Assembly (NCBI RefSeq): GCF_028858725.1
Contig: NC_084761.1
Coordinates: forward strand, 34,440,501 to 34,504,500
DNA: 64,000 bases
Source of the DNA: Colius striatus
Lineage: Eukaryota > Chordata > Aves > Coliiformes > Coliidae
Direction of reading: 5' to 3'
The notes beneath the pieces are model-generated. The model was not told the DNA's origin. It saw only the letters and a list, made by a program, of their open reading frames with translations, and did not search any database. The position numbers and the translations under genes are program-made. Below, in pieces: positions 11,282-26,200 of this stretch (position 1 is the stretch's first letter; each line of letters opens with the position of its first letter).

Positions 11282-14200
11282 AGCACACATGGGTTTAATA
11301 TTAATCTACCTTCTAATTGAGAGACTTTTGAGCACAGTCAATAATACAGGAGGACAAATGGATACTAAAACATCCAGACACTTCTCCTGATGTACATCAA
11401 GTACTCTGATCCAGAGAGGGAGCCTGGCGTGGAGGCTGCTAAGGTGATTGATTAGGTCTATTGCAACAGAGGACTCATCTGTCTATGCACACATACCTCT
11501 CCTGGGCTGGGTGCTCTCTGGATCAGAATCTCAGAATCTTTTGACCTGGAGCTGGAAGAATCATGTTTTTTTCTCTTCCCCCACAGCAAACAGGAGGTAG
11601 AAAAAGACAATTTACTTAGATCTCTTCAGGCTCTTCTGGATGCCTTAAAAAAAAAATCAGAGCTTTTTCTTAGGTGCAGCTTTCAAGGTACCTAATTATT
11701 ACTTGAGTTGGGCAGGAATAACTTCTGTAGACCGAGAAGCCCATTCTGTCAGGAAGGTCTGAGTCATAGGTCATGGGGTTTTTTTCCTTGGTAAATAAAA
11801 CAGATTCTGTGCAGTTTAAACCCAAAGTGCATTAGACAACTGGTCTGTACGTCCAAGACAGACATCCCGTCGTTCTGGCACACTACTTGTTTCTCTGGTC
11901 CTCTTCCCAGATTCAGTCATCACATCTCAAGTGACCACAGATCCCAGTTCATGGAACTACTGAGCTGGAGACCAGACGCCGCCTGGCAAACAGAACCAGT
12001 TTTCAAAAAAACTGCAGTGCAAACTGATAGAGCTACTTGTGGTAACATTAAACGTGGTGTGCTCAGCACCTGACCGTCACAGTGCACTGAAAACATCTTT
12101 GCTTAGTGAGAGCAACAGAAGCAGGGAGTCCTGTGCAGCACGCTACCTGGGCTCCAATGCTTCCAGCCTCTTTTCCTGCAGCAGCTGGAACAGAGACCAG
12201 GGACATGCATCTTGCATAACGTCATGTTGCCTGCCCACAGAGAGCAAGCATATGGCCCCAGCAGTCTCTCCTTCCTTCAAGGGTCCAACTTTGTCAAAAG
12301 GGCACGCTCATTCTCTAGAAACTCTGCTCTGCCCAAACAGACCTTAAAGGACACCACTTTGGCCAATGCCAGAGGGCTTTCTTCTTAAAAGTGTGTATTA
12401 CTCTAACATTATGTGTCAGTTTAAACAACAGCCATCATTCTGGGGCATGCAAAGCAGGGCAGAAAGCATCACAGTTATTAATTCCTGGAGAGGACTGATG
12501 TTGCATTGGAGTCTACAAAGGTTATAACCTTTAAGGTTATAATACCATAACTGGCTGCAGAGACTGAACAGGGTTTAGCTGCTTTGAGCCAGGTGCATAA
12601 TAGAGCCTGTGCTGGGTGGTCTCCTTTGCTCTGAGGCCTTGTGAAACGTTCCCCCCACCCCCTTAGTTTGCCAATACCTCAGTGTAGTGTGGCCACACTC
12701 TCTGTAGGACCCATCAAATGGTGTCTCGAAAAGGGGAAGGACTAGGGTTTGTTATAGTTGTAAGATCAGCAGATACTATGTCTGCTGCTAGGTCACCCAA
12801 CTGCCTACACTAAAGGACTGGGCCTGGGATATCTAAATAAAAGGAAGCCCCAAATCTGGGCTATCAGACACTTAACCAACCCTGTCTAATTGACTTCTGC
12901 TCATCCTAGCTTCACGGTACTAGAAGTGCTTAACACAGGAAAAGTTTGTGTACTTGCTTTCCTTACTTGAGCCCACCGGTGGGGACAGTGTGGCATTTCT
13001 TGTGCTCCAGTAATTGTTCGGGTGTCTTCATGAACTTGTGGCACACGTCACACTCGAACATCCGTGTGATCAGGTGGATCTGCAGGTGCCGCTCAAACAT
13101 GTTTTTTGTTTTGCAGACAAAATTACAGAAAACACACTCAAAGCCTGGAAAACAAAAAAGAGGAAGGCGGAATTCCTTATGCTGCAGTCAGAGCCACTGT
13201 GCGGGAGGCGTCGGTTTGTATTTGTCTGACAGAGGTTTACCTTTCTCTGACTTCTCTTCACTGTTGACTGTGGTCTGGCTACCAGGCACTACAGAAATGA
13301 CTAGCAGGTTGTTTGAACCCTTGGGTTTTGGGAGTATATCTGCATCTTCTTTGCTGTTGGCAGAGTCACTCAGTGCTGACAGTGAGGATGAAGATGGACT
13401 GTTAGAGTCACTGGGTGTCTTCCTCTCTTCAGCTGAAAAGCAGGAATAAAGAGCAATAACTAGTACAGCAGATTGGAATCTCAATGATCCTGTTTCAAAT
13501 ATCAGGAAAAATATTTAAAGTTAATGCTTATAAGCGAGTCTGAAAATGAATTCATCGTCTAAGAAATCACAGTTGCACCTTCTTCCTTTTTATTAGCATT
13601 TACAGCAGTACATCTCTGTCTGTCCTAAAATCGAGTCTCTGTCTGTCCTAAAATCGAGTCTGTCTGTACTGGCAGTGGGAAGGAAGCATGCACCTCTACC
13701 TCATTACCAGTGTGGAAAAATCCCAAGAAAACCCTTTGATTAGCTCAGAGTTCAAAACCAATGAACAACTTGTCACTTGGAAAGGAAACAGAGCTGCTGT
13801 AGTTTTGAGGTGCAGAAAACAGAAGTGCCAGTAGGCCAGAGCTAAAAACTTCCCCCACTTCTCTGGGTTTACCTGGGTCCAATTGGTGGATTTGGGCAGA
13901 AGGGGAAAGGAGAATGGTCTCACTCATTGTACTAAGGAGCATCCTCAGTAATGAGTGTGGGAAATAGCAGCGTAGGATCTCTTTTTATTAGGACTTCTTA
14001 TTGGAGAGAATTAGCTTAAAGCCCTGCCCTGTTGTGTAGTTGGATCTGAAGGTGATCAGATTTTCCTTATGTGTGCAAGAAACGTATTAAGTTCAAATCC
14101 CAAACCCTATCATACCCTAGAAATGAACAAGAGTAAGGGTTCTCATATGAGAGTTGCCGTGAAGCAATGAGGCAAGTATCGGCAAATCCTAGCCTCCCGT

Positions 14201-17200
14201 TGTGGCCTGGTTTAATCATCAGAGCCGCATTAAAAGAAGACATCACTAAAACTTCATAGTCTCTATGTGATAAAAGTGCCCCGCTCAAGGCCTCTGCAAA
14301 CACCAGTACCCGTGTGCTGAGCCTGAAACTGATAAGTGGCACCTTTTAAGTCCAAGATAAAAAGGTAGGAATGCGCTCCTGAAACACGACGACACGTACT
14401 GTCAATAGGGAGGAAGACGGGGATATCACAGAGAAAGATTCACTGACCTTGGGGACCAGAGCAATAGAAATGGAATGAAATTTAATAGCACAGAGTACAA
14501 GGTTATGACCTGAAGGGCCAGTAACGAGAATTTTTGTTACAAATGAGGAGTGCTTAAGTTGGAAACACTCAAGGAAAACAAAGGAAGAGCCTGAGCAGAA
14601 CATGGGATGATGAATACGAGCAATTGGTGTGGGGGAGCCTTCAAGGAAGGTAAATAATATGATCACAGGATGTTGCTGTGCGAGCTGTTTCCAGTGGCTG
14701 CTGCTGTTTTATGCTGCCACCACTACTGATTTCATTTCACCATGTACTGCTGTGATTGCATATGTCGAGAGCAGGGGTTCTTACAAGAACATATGCAGCG
14801 AGGGATTGGTACAGTAAGAAACCTGTGTTTCACATAAGAAAAGGTTCAATCTACGTTCAGAGGGGAAAGGGTTGCTCTCCATAACTACACTAAGGGAATA
14901 AATACCATGGAAGAAGGGAACAAGAGGTGGAGGGAACAAGAGGTAGACTGCTCTTTCAAACAAAGGCCAGTTTGGCACAAGAACAACCTGTGTCTATTCT
15001 GATTATCAGTAAGATGCACGCTGCAAATTTTAATCTTAACTGCAGGAAAATCTGAAGCTGCCTGTCTGTACAAGTAGTTGCTTTAAAACAATTAAACTCC
15101 TTTGAAGACATATGCCAACATCCATACAAACAGGCCTTTTATGACTTGGTAGCATCAAAGGGTAAGGGATTGAGGTCAAGTGATCTAGAAAATCCATTCT
15201 ATTTTTACTCTCTGTATTATTTTCCATGTGTGTAGGCACTGGGCTGAAGCGGCAGGCAAGTGGCTGGGTTTGACAGGCTGAAGGAAGAACAAGGGGTATT
15301 TTGTCTGTCTTTAAAAGACAAGCAGCAGTGCTAATCTTTCCACCATCATGGGAAGCTACAGCAGAGTATAGCTCAGTTTTGAGCTCTGATACAAGCTTTT
15401 GGGTGGCCTTTCTCATTGTCCCTGACTGACTTCCTATAGATGAAGTGATGTTCAATGCAAACATCTCAGAGAGCAGGGAGTAGTGCCGAGTGTTACGGTG
15501 CCATGAAATCCCCTGAGAGCTTTCCAGTAGTTTGTATTTCTCATCTGTGAGCACGGACAAGTGTGTTCTTCTCTTCCTTCTCTTTTTCCATCCCTCTCTG
15601 TTTACCCAGTTTCATTCCTCCTTTATTCCTAAAGCAATTTAGCAATGGAAAACTGTTAGTAGTTTGTGACAGCAAAGTGCTTCTGCCTGGTGTTATAAGA
15701 GAAATTAATTAAGAGGAGTCTCATTTTCTTCTCCTTAAATTATGCCAGACTTCATTAGTTGGAGTAAGCATATGGACTTTGTTTGAAAACTGCTATTGCT
15801 CTTATCTTTGGCTATTAAATGAAGAGGAGAAGGGAGAGAACACAAAACTTGTCCTGTTATTTAATATAAAGTTACATTTCTGGTCTTGCTGAATCATACT
15901 ATCAACTAAACATTGGCATGAAATTCCAAACAGACTGTGGAGGCAAACAAACTGAAGAGCGAAGCTCAATGTGTTGTGCATTTCAACCTCACAGACAGGT
16001 ATGTACAATTAGCACTCTAAGGCACCATATCATCACTGAAGTCAAGCCAGGATTCCAATGAAATAGTAAACCACTCAGAAAAACCAAGTAATGTGGACTT
16101 CAACGAGGGAGGGGATTTGGGGGATAAGGGGAATAAGGAGAGAGAGGGTTAAGTAGACCTTTGTTTATTTTGCTAAGCTTGAAAATTGATCCGTGCTACC
16201 AGATTATTTGCCTGGCTGGAGTCCAATTCACTTCAACTTTGAGAGATCAGGCCTTAATTAGCAAGCGTTTCAATGAAAGTAGAGTGCTAATGGGAAGTGT
16301 GAAGGTTGCACCTAAAAAGCAAGGAAGAGAGAGATCACTGCAGCTGGGAGAGAGGGATCATCACCTGTGTGCTTACTGTTGACATGAGCCTTCATATCTG
16401 CCTCCTCCATAGTGACAAAATCGCATGCTGTGCAGCAAATGGAGAACATCCACTGCTCTTTATCCACATGGAGGGACATATGACTGACAAACTGGACATT
16501 CATCTCCGTCTCAAACCCACACACGTGACAACTGCAGGCAGAAGGGAATGCAAGAAGAAGCAAGGTTAAAAACCAAACCACAAGCAGAAGCGTATTTGCC
16601 TTTCCCCGAATTTCCAAGAAGAGGCTGCATGGATTTCTTCTCTTCCTCACTGGTCAATGTTTGCTGCAAAATTCTTTTGTCTGCTGAACTGCCGTTGAAC
16701 TGACGGCCATGCCAACGTGATTAAGGGCAGGCACAACGCAACAATCCTGTACATGCTGTAACGTCACTAAGTAATTATAAAGTTAATTAAAAACTACAGA
16801 TTCCAGATGCTGCGCATCACCTACCCGATTCCTCTGGGCAATAAGAAGCACTGCAGCTTTGCCAAGATGTTTAGTACGGCCGATACACTGACAAACGGAG
16901 AGCTTGCTGCACACTCCAGGAGTTATTTTCAAGCCCTGGAATGGTTCCCGTGCCAAACTGGGATCTTGTGAAAAACCGCCTGGCAGTTTCAGTGTAAGCA
17001 AGTGAAAATGGGTTCAAACGTTTCTTATGCTTGACTGGAAAACAGCACTCATCAGCTATGCAAATAATTAGCAGGGATACAGATTTCACAGCCAGTGCAT
17101 AAACAGAGTGATATTGAGAGGCAATGGGAAGGACCCTTTAATTTAACTCCTTGTCTCACTTTGATTAGGCCATTAACATGTAAAGCAAGCAAAAAACATT

Positions 17201-20200
17201 TTAAAAGGCGTATACTCTGGGGCACTGTTTTGCTTTCCCAAGGGGATGGACTAGATAATCTAATCCAGCAGGTCTCATTTATTTCTTACTTCTATGATTT
17301 TGTAATTAAATCTGCTCTTGGCACTTTGACTGCAAGTGAGAGTGATCTGGTCATCCGCCTGCTTGGCCGTATCACCTCTCACAGAGCGCACAACCGTCCA
17401 CACAACAAGGAGAATGTCCAAATACCCACTGTATCTGTTAATTACTCAGGCAAATTCTCCTAAAGGTTTTCTTTCTTTCATCGTGCGTGGCATTAAGTGT
17501 ATATACCCCCAGCAACTGGAGGAGACAGAAACGTGCATCAACACAACAGTTCTCGGTACACTTTGTTATTTGATTTTGTAGGCTTGGCTGAAAAAATGGA
17601 GCTGTCAGAGGCAACTGGAAGCGCTTTCGATTTGTTGCGAATCTGTGTACGGGGTGGGATATTTCCAAATGAAAAACTTCAACAAACATTGCAGAAAAGG
17701 TTAAGGAGGCTTCTACGAGCCCATCTGCCTCCTGAAGTAGTTTAACAATACGAAGTCCACACCGAAGCCCAGAGCCTTTCCCAAAGGCTGGCCAAGGCAA
17801 ACAGCACAAGGCAGCCAGCTGCATTCTGCTGCTTAGCTCAAGTCAGATACCGGCAGGACAAACACCGTCCTGGCAGTTCCACCCTGCAGCACCAGAGGGG
17901 TGGCCCTGTAACACCTCACAGCAGGCAGACAAGACATTCACAGCTTGCAACGTTTGGTGCAAGGTTCTTTCCTGGGTCCTCACCTGTAGTAATAGGGGTG
18001 CTTCTTTCCATCGCTGCCTTCAGAAGTGACAGCGCTGACAATGTCCTCAGTGTCTGTACTCACCAGCTTCACAGAATGGACGGTCAGGTGCTGGTTCAGA
18101 TTAGCACGGCACTTAGCAGCATAGGGGCACAAGTGGCATTTGTATTTTCTCTCTTCTGAAAACGGAAACAGGAAACGAAAAATGTAGCCTTCGTTTCTAA
18201 GCCAGCTATTTTCCAGGCTGCCAGGGACCAAGGATGCACTCCTTCACGTTCCTCTGAGCAGCTTGCAGAGTGAGGGGCTTTGGAAGCTCGCCATTTTGGA
18301 AACTTCTAGGAGTTCACAGCAATTACTTAGGGGAAAAAAGAAAATGAACTACCACCCAAATTCAGAGGTAGTTTAGGCCTAGGTTTTTTAACTTGCTCTA
18401 TCATTTGTAGCCAGATAATACAAAACCTTATAAAGTGGAAAACTGGGGCAACTGCTGCTCTGAGAACTGCAGCAGAGCCAATAGAGAAACAGGTCAATAC
18501 TGTACAACTGCTTCCTTTCCCTAGCATCTTTTATTTGAATTTTAGGTCCAATTACTCTTGAGGTTGCCCCACGTGATCACTTGCAGAAAGCTGACGGTTG
18601 ATGATTTTGTATTAAAATCTAGACAGTGGGGAGGAAAGGGAAGGCTGTGTCTTTAGGCCAATTCCAGTCACAAATTAATGAAGGAAAACTCACTCAAAGA
18701 ACAATGAAGAAATTAAATTCATCACGAGTTTCTGATGCTTCACAACTTAAAACAAGAATGATTTTCTTTTAAATTAAACATTTCTAAATCCTGGCAGCAC
18801 ATTTTTCATATGTGCCAGGTTTTATTTGCAAAGAGTTGATTAAAATAACAAAACATTACATCAGCGTTTACAACCTTTCCCTTTGAGGAGCTGCTGCTCT
18901 ACATTTAAAACATAATGCCACAAATGTTAGGGGAAAGGCAATCAACAGTGCAGCTTATGACTAAGGAAACCCCAAGATGCCACAGAGCAGTGCATTTGAA
19001 CCTTTTCAGCACAACTCTATGAATAGACGGTACAAGGTACACTGGCATTACACCAATAATCTTTCCTAGCACTGCATCAGAAACTCTTGCTTTCATGTCT
19101 TATTTTGTGCAGAGCACCTGCAGAGGCTCACAAGGTGCATCTGCCATATAAAAACTCTGTTAGTTTCAGCTGATTTGAAGACAATTCACTTTAAGAAAGT
19201 GGGTATGAGGTAGACCAGGCCCTGTTGCTCTCAGACCTGGATCATGAGAGCAAAGATGAATGACAGATATTAAATCCTTCCAGTTTCACCAGATCTGAAA
19301 CATCAAGGCCAAATCTTTTGTTCACTGACATTTAAAAAGCTCATGTATTTAGGAAAGGCTGCACCTTCTCTTCAGAACTCCATTAACAAGCCCGCTTAAC
19401 CAGTTGGTATCTACAGGCTGGTCTACTGGAACCTGGGCAAACTGGAGTTTACACATTTTGCAAAGGTGAACTACAAGTAGGCTGTTAAGAAATAAAATGT
19501 TAGCTAACTAACTCCCTGAACACCACTCTGACATTCCGTCCTGTTTCTGCGCTTGGCTCTGTTCTGACTGCAAAGAGCTGAGGGTGGCTCACATACCCTT
19601 CTGCTTACCTTCTTTCCCCCTTGCGCTTCAAGCAACCCCCCTACCAAGGCATAGATTTCCCCAGGGCTGTAACAACCCACCCCAGAGCATCCCCTTACCT
19701 GTGTGCAGCGAGAGATGCCGGGACAGAGTCTGCTGTCGACCAAACACTTTTCCACACACATCACAGGGAAAGAGCTGGTCATTAAATTTCCAAGATGGCA
19801 ATCCATTTCCCACCTCCAGACCCAGCTTTTCTGTTTCTATACAAAAAAAAAACCCACATAAAGTCCTATTTTAAGAACTCTGAAGACTTGCGTATTTCAT
19901 TCACTACAGTCCTGTAGGTGCCATATAAAATGCAACACCTCAGCTGCATGCTGTGTGATCTGGCACACAAGTTTGTGTGAAAAGGAAACTCCCAGTGACG
20001 GAAAGGAAATTAATCTTTCACACAGCATCATTCATACATATGCTATAAAGCACAGCACTTTGCCAAAGTGTTCTAGGCATAGACATAGTCAAGAGTTAAA
20101 CCAGAATTCGTAAAGAGTGAAAGCCAAGAGTGAGCAGGGCAAAGCATTGACCTCTAATTCTGGGTTTTTTTTCTTCATGGACAGAGTACTCCTCTGGCTT

Positions 20201-23200
20201 TTTCAGTCACTCACCTTTGCCTGCTGCATGAAGAAAGGCTGGTCTGAGTGGTGGTCTGTTTTACACTGGATTATTAGTCATGGTTGAAGGAAGATTTCTA
20301 AACATTTTCTACCAACACAGGATTTTTTGCTACATAAGCAAAAAATTGAAGGAGAATTGTTTACATTGAAGGAGAACAGAAAATTGCTCAGACAAACATT
20401 AAACCAAGAAGACACAGCATGCCAGCGAGCAAGTAGCACTCAAGGTAAGCTCTGTCCAGCACCTGCTGTCCTCAGGCATCAAAATCCCCAGCAACTTAGA
20501 AGGACATCCATTGAAAAATGAGACCCAGAGCGAGCCATTTACTTTAAATAAGTGGTTTTAATTGTTTCAGAAATAGAGAGAGTCTACCACACAGCATAAA
20601 ACACAGGCATGAAGGCATTCTGTAAGGAAGTAGAGAGTAAAGGGCTGGGAATGAAGAAGGTTTAAAAAAAGTACAAGGTGCATCAACAATGCAAAAGCGT
20701 GGCCAGTTGCAGAAGGGAGAGCTGATAGAGATTGGAGATATCAGGAATACTACCTAGCTCAAGCAGAGAAACAGTGTCAGCAAGCCTTGCTTGCAAGGGT
20801 CTTGTTGTCTGAGAAGGGATTGCTGTTGTAAGAGGTGCACAAAACTGCAAGGGTACTCAGCAGCTTTCATATACGACAGTCAGTGGTGGTGGGGCTTGAT
20901 TTAACGTTTACTTCTGGTAAAAGATTGTCTGTCTCCACTGCTGTTACATGCTCCACAAGTGCATATGTGCACACTGTGACGGAGGGAAACCATTTGGCTG
21001 GAATTTTCAGGTAAACAGGAGGAGAAGAGCTGAGGACAGGAGTACAAAAACATCCTACTGAGCAGTAGTTACTGCTCTAGAGGCTGGCACAAAAAAAGCA
21101 AGATCTTCATCCAAGAAAGCACTAAGGAATAAACAACTTCCTTGTACAGGTGACCCCCCCACCCTTGACAGAGTCACCTACCACTGCAAATTTGACTGCC
21201 ATATCTGAAAGAGTGTCTCCTTCACATGCAGGTTCCAGAGAGCTCTGTTCTGGTTTAGGCAGAGCTGTCAAATACTGTAGTTAATTTAAGCAACAACAAC
21301 GCCTCATTTGGGATAGAGACTGCACACTGAAATCTTAGCAAGTTTAGGCATGGTCCTACTTGCCAGCAGCCCCTTTTCAGATGCTGTTACTTCTTCCTGT
21401 GCCCTTGTAGCACGTACAACATTCAGCATACCAGAGGAATATGAGGCACCTCTGAGCACTACCACCCAACATCACATTTTTTTGTGAAAGAATTTCTAGT
21501 TAGAGAACAAGTTCTGCCTATTCAAAGTAGTAATTCTGTGAAATCAAAATGGAAGACCCCCCCATCCCCTAAGTGCTGGAAGTAGCCCATAACTCCCAAG
21601 AACATCAATAAAGAATGTGTTTTTTTTGTTACCATCATAGAGTTCAAAACAATGGAAAAATTTGACTCTGTATTAATGCTACAGATATTTTAACAGAGAT
21701 TTTTGAGTCCATAATCAAAACAGGGCTTCATGAGAGGAATATGGTAATAATTATAAGACAAGGTCACCAGGGTGAAGGTTGCTTCAATATGGTAACATCA
21801 GAAAGGAATTAATTGGGACACATACTAAATAAACGGGCTCGATTAAGTAAATAAGTCTCTTAACAATTCACTTCAGCATTAGTCATCAGCCCTCTTTTAT
21901 CTCTTAAGAAGAAGAAAGATAATCTTCCCTATGCCGGATTTATAGCTAATAGTTCTGCAAAGATCATGGGAAGCTGGAATTTTCTGATTATCTCAAGCTG
22001 GTGAAAGTTAGTCCCTTGTAAAGCAACTGCGTGTTTTTCACTGATGCAAAAGAGTACTACTTGCAAAAGTACTATTTACTTTAAAGATTTATTCCTAACT
22101 ACAGTGCTTCCTCCTTCTCTTTCAACTGAATCTTCTCTCTGTGGCAGAGTGCTTTTTCTGTTCAGCAAGCTTCTAAGCTTGTTCACGGCAAACCAGAGTT
22201 GGACTCTGGTGCAACAGAAGCCTCAGCACTTTGTGGAAGATTTCTCAGCTCCAAGGAAAACCACCTGCTTCCACCCACCTTACCCTCTGGGCAGCTTTGC
22301 TCACAGCCTGGAAACTCGAGCTTTGTGTCCATACAGTGGTCCAGGAATCTTCCCAGCATGTACCCAGGAACTGACCTCACCAGTGACTTGAAGAATCAGG
22401 TGAGTCAACTTTGAAACTCAGCCCTTGGGGTCTGTCTCTAATTAACACCAGGGAATGGTGTTTTCTGTGAAGTGGGAACAATTCCAGTGACTCTGGGACT
22501 GTAATGTGGGTTTGTGCAGTGTTTTCCTTGTGTCCCAAAGCATCTACCAAAACAGTCAACATTGCGATCCTTTAAGAATACTTTACACAGTGGCCAGGAA
22601 GAAGATGGACTGAAGTCAACTAATGTTAAATAATAAATCACTGTTGTGAGAGATATCCCACAGAAATCCATCTTTCACCGTAACATCCCTATAAAAAAAT
22701 GAAGGGGAAAATGAATAAATGAAAAAAAATGAAGGATTTCAGGATTTCTGCTTTAAATGAATACTTCACAGCAAATTCAAAAGCTTGTATGTTAGAATAG
22801 CATACAGGACAAAATAATGCTCCTAAGTAAGCTGTGCTGCACTTCTGAAAGGGTTCTGGGGTTCTAAACAAAACACACTTAGTAAAATTAAAGGCCTCCA
22901 GGTTCTCCAGTACATTGTAAAAAAGTAATAGAAAGATTAAGACTTGGTATATTACAGGCTAGTAATAAAATTATGTTGAAATCGTTTTGCATAGAAGTAT
23001 TAAGAGCTAAAAAATGTATGTAAAGGTAAAAATTCTCAATGAAATTTAGTGAAATACATCTTTATGGACACCTTTGCTGCCTTTCTGCATTGCATGGTGT
23101 AAGTTTCCCTACCGACCCCGGGTCAATATCCTAATGAGTAGCTGTGTAAAGCTGATCTTCCCAGATGTGGTTAGAAACTTCTGGGACTGTCACCATCTGT

Positions 23201-26200
23201 ATATTCCCTGAGGGGTGATCAACAGCAGAAATATTGTTCTGTCCCTCCTCTTGCCCTTCCAAATAGATTAATTTGTGGCAAACGAAGCCCAGCAGCTTGA
23301 GAAAGTTAATATTTACCCCCTTCCTAAGCTGCTGGGCACAATTCTGAACAGGTACGTATTTTCAGTTTGCACATTTAACGATTAATTTCTTTTCTCTTAT
23401 CCTTGAACTGGTAATATAAATTTGGGGAGTGCATGAACTGCCCCTTCTGAAAAGCCTTTAGCCTGACTTTTTTCAAGAAATGCCAAGAGAGGATACCTTA
23501 TTTGGTTCAAGCTGTAACTGAAGAAGAGAACAAAGTGTGACCTGAATCCATAAGTAACTGTCCAGAGTCATCAAACGGGCCCTGTGACTGCTGGTAGTTG
23601 TCATGCACAAAGAACTTCCCCAGGCCTGGCTTTGTGCGCTGTTATGGGGTACTTTGATTACTTATTTTCTTTTAGTTAGCCCACGTATTTTTCAATTACT
23701 GTGGTGCAGTGTTTTATACTGCATTGCGTTTTAATCTGTTGTTCAGTGCCATACCTACCTTTTTATAACTGAAAGAATGAAACCACCATAACTGTGAAAG
23801 ATAAAGCTAAGAAAACAAACAAAAAGTATGCTGAAGTGTTATTCAAGATAAGATAAACATATATTTATCAACTTTACTGGTTTACTGTCTGCTGTCACAA
23901 ACTGCCTCTTCTCTGTTTCATCTTTACACCTCCTCTACAGACCTCGGAAACGAAAAAATCCACCAGGTCCTTACAGTCATATGGAATCCTACAGATAAGT
24001 ATTAAGTAGATTGTCCTTTGCAATAAGTAGTCCTTAAAGTGGAGAAAGTGAGAAGTGCTGATGAGTCTTAAGAAGGAAGGTCAGAATTTATTCTCTCTCC
24101 GTTTTTCTGGAAATGTATGTCATGTTTATAGTTGGGGTTATTCAGGCAATTTGGCACCACTCAGATGGTCAAGAAGAAATCAGGTAAGTAATTTTGAAAA
24201 TGATGTGAACAGAAATCTTGTGAAAGCAGAAAACAGAGAGTGGTGGTTAGACTATTTTCAATCAATCCTACATGCAAGCCAAATGGGATGAAGAAAACAA
24301 GTTCGATGTCTAGAGGATCTGGTGACAGAATCGCCACCCAGGGTGAAGCTAAGATGGAGAGATGGCCAAACTCAGAGCAGGAGGTAAACTGGGAAGAGGC
24401 AGATGATAAGTGATACAGAAAAAGAGGAAAAGAGGTGTGCAGTATCACCCTCCTCATACTCCAGGGGATAAAACTTGGTGGGAAGACTATGAGGTGGAGA
24501 CGGAAGCTCCCTTGGGAGAGTGCAACAAAAAAATTCCACCAAACCAATTGACCAAGAAATAATGCTGGACAAGGTAACAGGGTTTCTATGAGCTCATGGC
24601 AAGAGGATGTAACCAGTAGTGCAGACATCCCACAGCGAGGCAATCGTGCAAACACTGCTTTAAAAACATTGGTTTGGTCAAAGAATTGTCTTTCCTCCTT
24701 CCCTTATTTAATCTGTGTTAACAGGATGTCCTCCTATTTTCTACAGTGTCCCCATCATCAAAGATGCATTTTATTGCTTTGGAGCCTTCCACTTACATGT
24801 TCATCCATCACCTCTGGCAAACACACTGTTTAAAAATTGAGAACTCCTTTTGTTAAGTGTGTAATGAAGGCTCAGCTGCAGGCCTGTTTGCTGTAAGCCT
24901 GCGAAAACCTCGCAAGCTCAAAAAGAGATTGACTATCTGAAATTGCAGTGCTCTAAATGCTATGGATCTTACTCTCTTTCCCAAGTGCCTTTCACAAAGG
25001 TTTTATTTGTAGCACAGGAATCTTATTTCGAGTAAGTCAGTTAAAATAAATGGTGGAATCTTTCTAGATACTGTAGTTCCCGAGTAAGACACGTCTTATG
25101 ATTATCTAAGTATCTGTGATCCTGAGTGGTCCTGCAGTCTGCATTTGTCACCACCAGCATCACAGCAACCTGTCTGCTCTTATTTTAGGATGTTATCTTT
25201 TCCAGTGAGCACACTCATCCACTATTAGCCAGAGATAAGCAAGTGCTTTGTCATTAAAAAATAATCTTGATTCTCCACCACAAATGAACAAAGGTAAGAT
25301 TTTTTTTTCTTTTTTTGAAACACAAGTTCCAGCTGGGAAGGTATGGGAAGTTATTTGAAGGAATTTACCAACACACAATTATTGCTCAAATAAAAGAACC
25401 CTAGTTCCACTTGTGAGGGGGACATGTACTTTTTGTTTCATAAGTCCAGAAAAACTGCACATAGTCAGAGAGTCAGCACAAAGGAAGCAGAGAAAGTCTC
25501 CTTGCTGAATAGAAAACTTTATCAACTGATGCTCTTACTTTTTTTCTCTCATGCTTTTGCAAATATCTAACATTATGGCATATGGTAAAAAGCACTAACT
25601 AAATTCTTGATATGGAAGAAAATAGAACCCAAGTGGTTTTAGGTATCAGCATAGCACTGAAGTTGCTCTTTCTAAAAACATCAACCATGGAAGGTGGAAA
25701 TATTTGAATAAAGAGCTTGCCTGACACACAAAAAGGAACATTTATATTGTGCATGGAAGTATTCCAAATTCAAAATGATAGGCAACAACACTGGAAAAGG
25801 TCACTGAGAAGCAATAAAGATGTTGAGGTTTGTGAAATGAACAAAACCAAAAGATTCCATTTAAAGATGCCTCCTTAGAAATAGTGAAGCCCACTTCACT
25901 GCCAGAACTGAGCCAGTTGCTCAAAAATGGACAGTTAGAAGCAGGGTATAAAAAACAAAACCTGAGTCGGGGCAAAGACAAGATGGGGACACTCTGACTT
26001 GAAAACACAAGGCTACTCTCCACCTTCTACCTTTGCATCAAAACTAACACCTATTTTAACTGTGCTTATACAACAGAAGACTTCTGAGTACACAGCAAAG
26101 TTTATGATAACCTTCAGCTGCATTATGAAGCTTTTGAGATTTGCTTTCATTAACTGTATTATGCTCAATATGCAAGAAACAACCAAGAGACAAAATCCTC

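Noticed and set aside
15036..15560. 174-codon minus-strand open frame in a ZNF827 intron
   Set aside because: It is long for the region but has no recognised domain or conserved motif, and ZNF827 phases are already complete without it.
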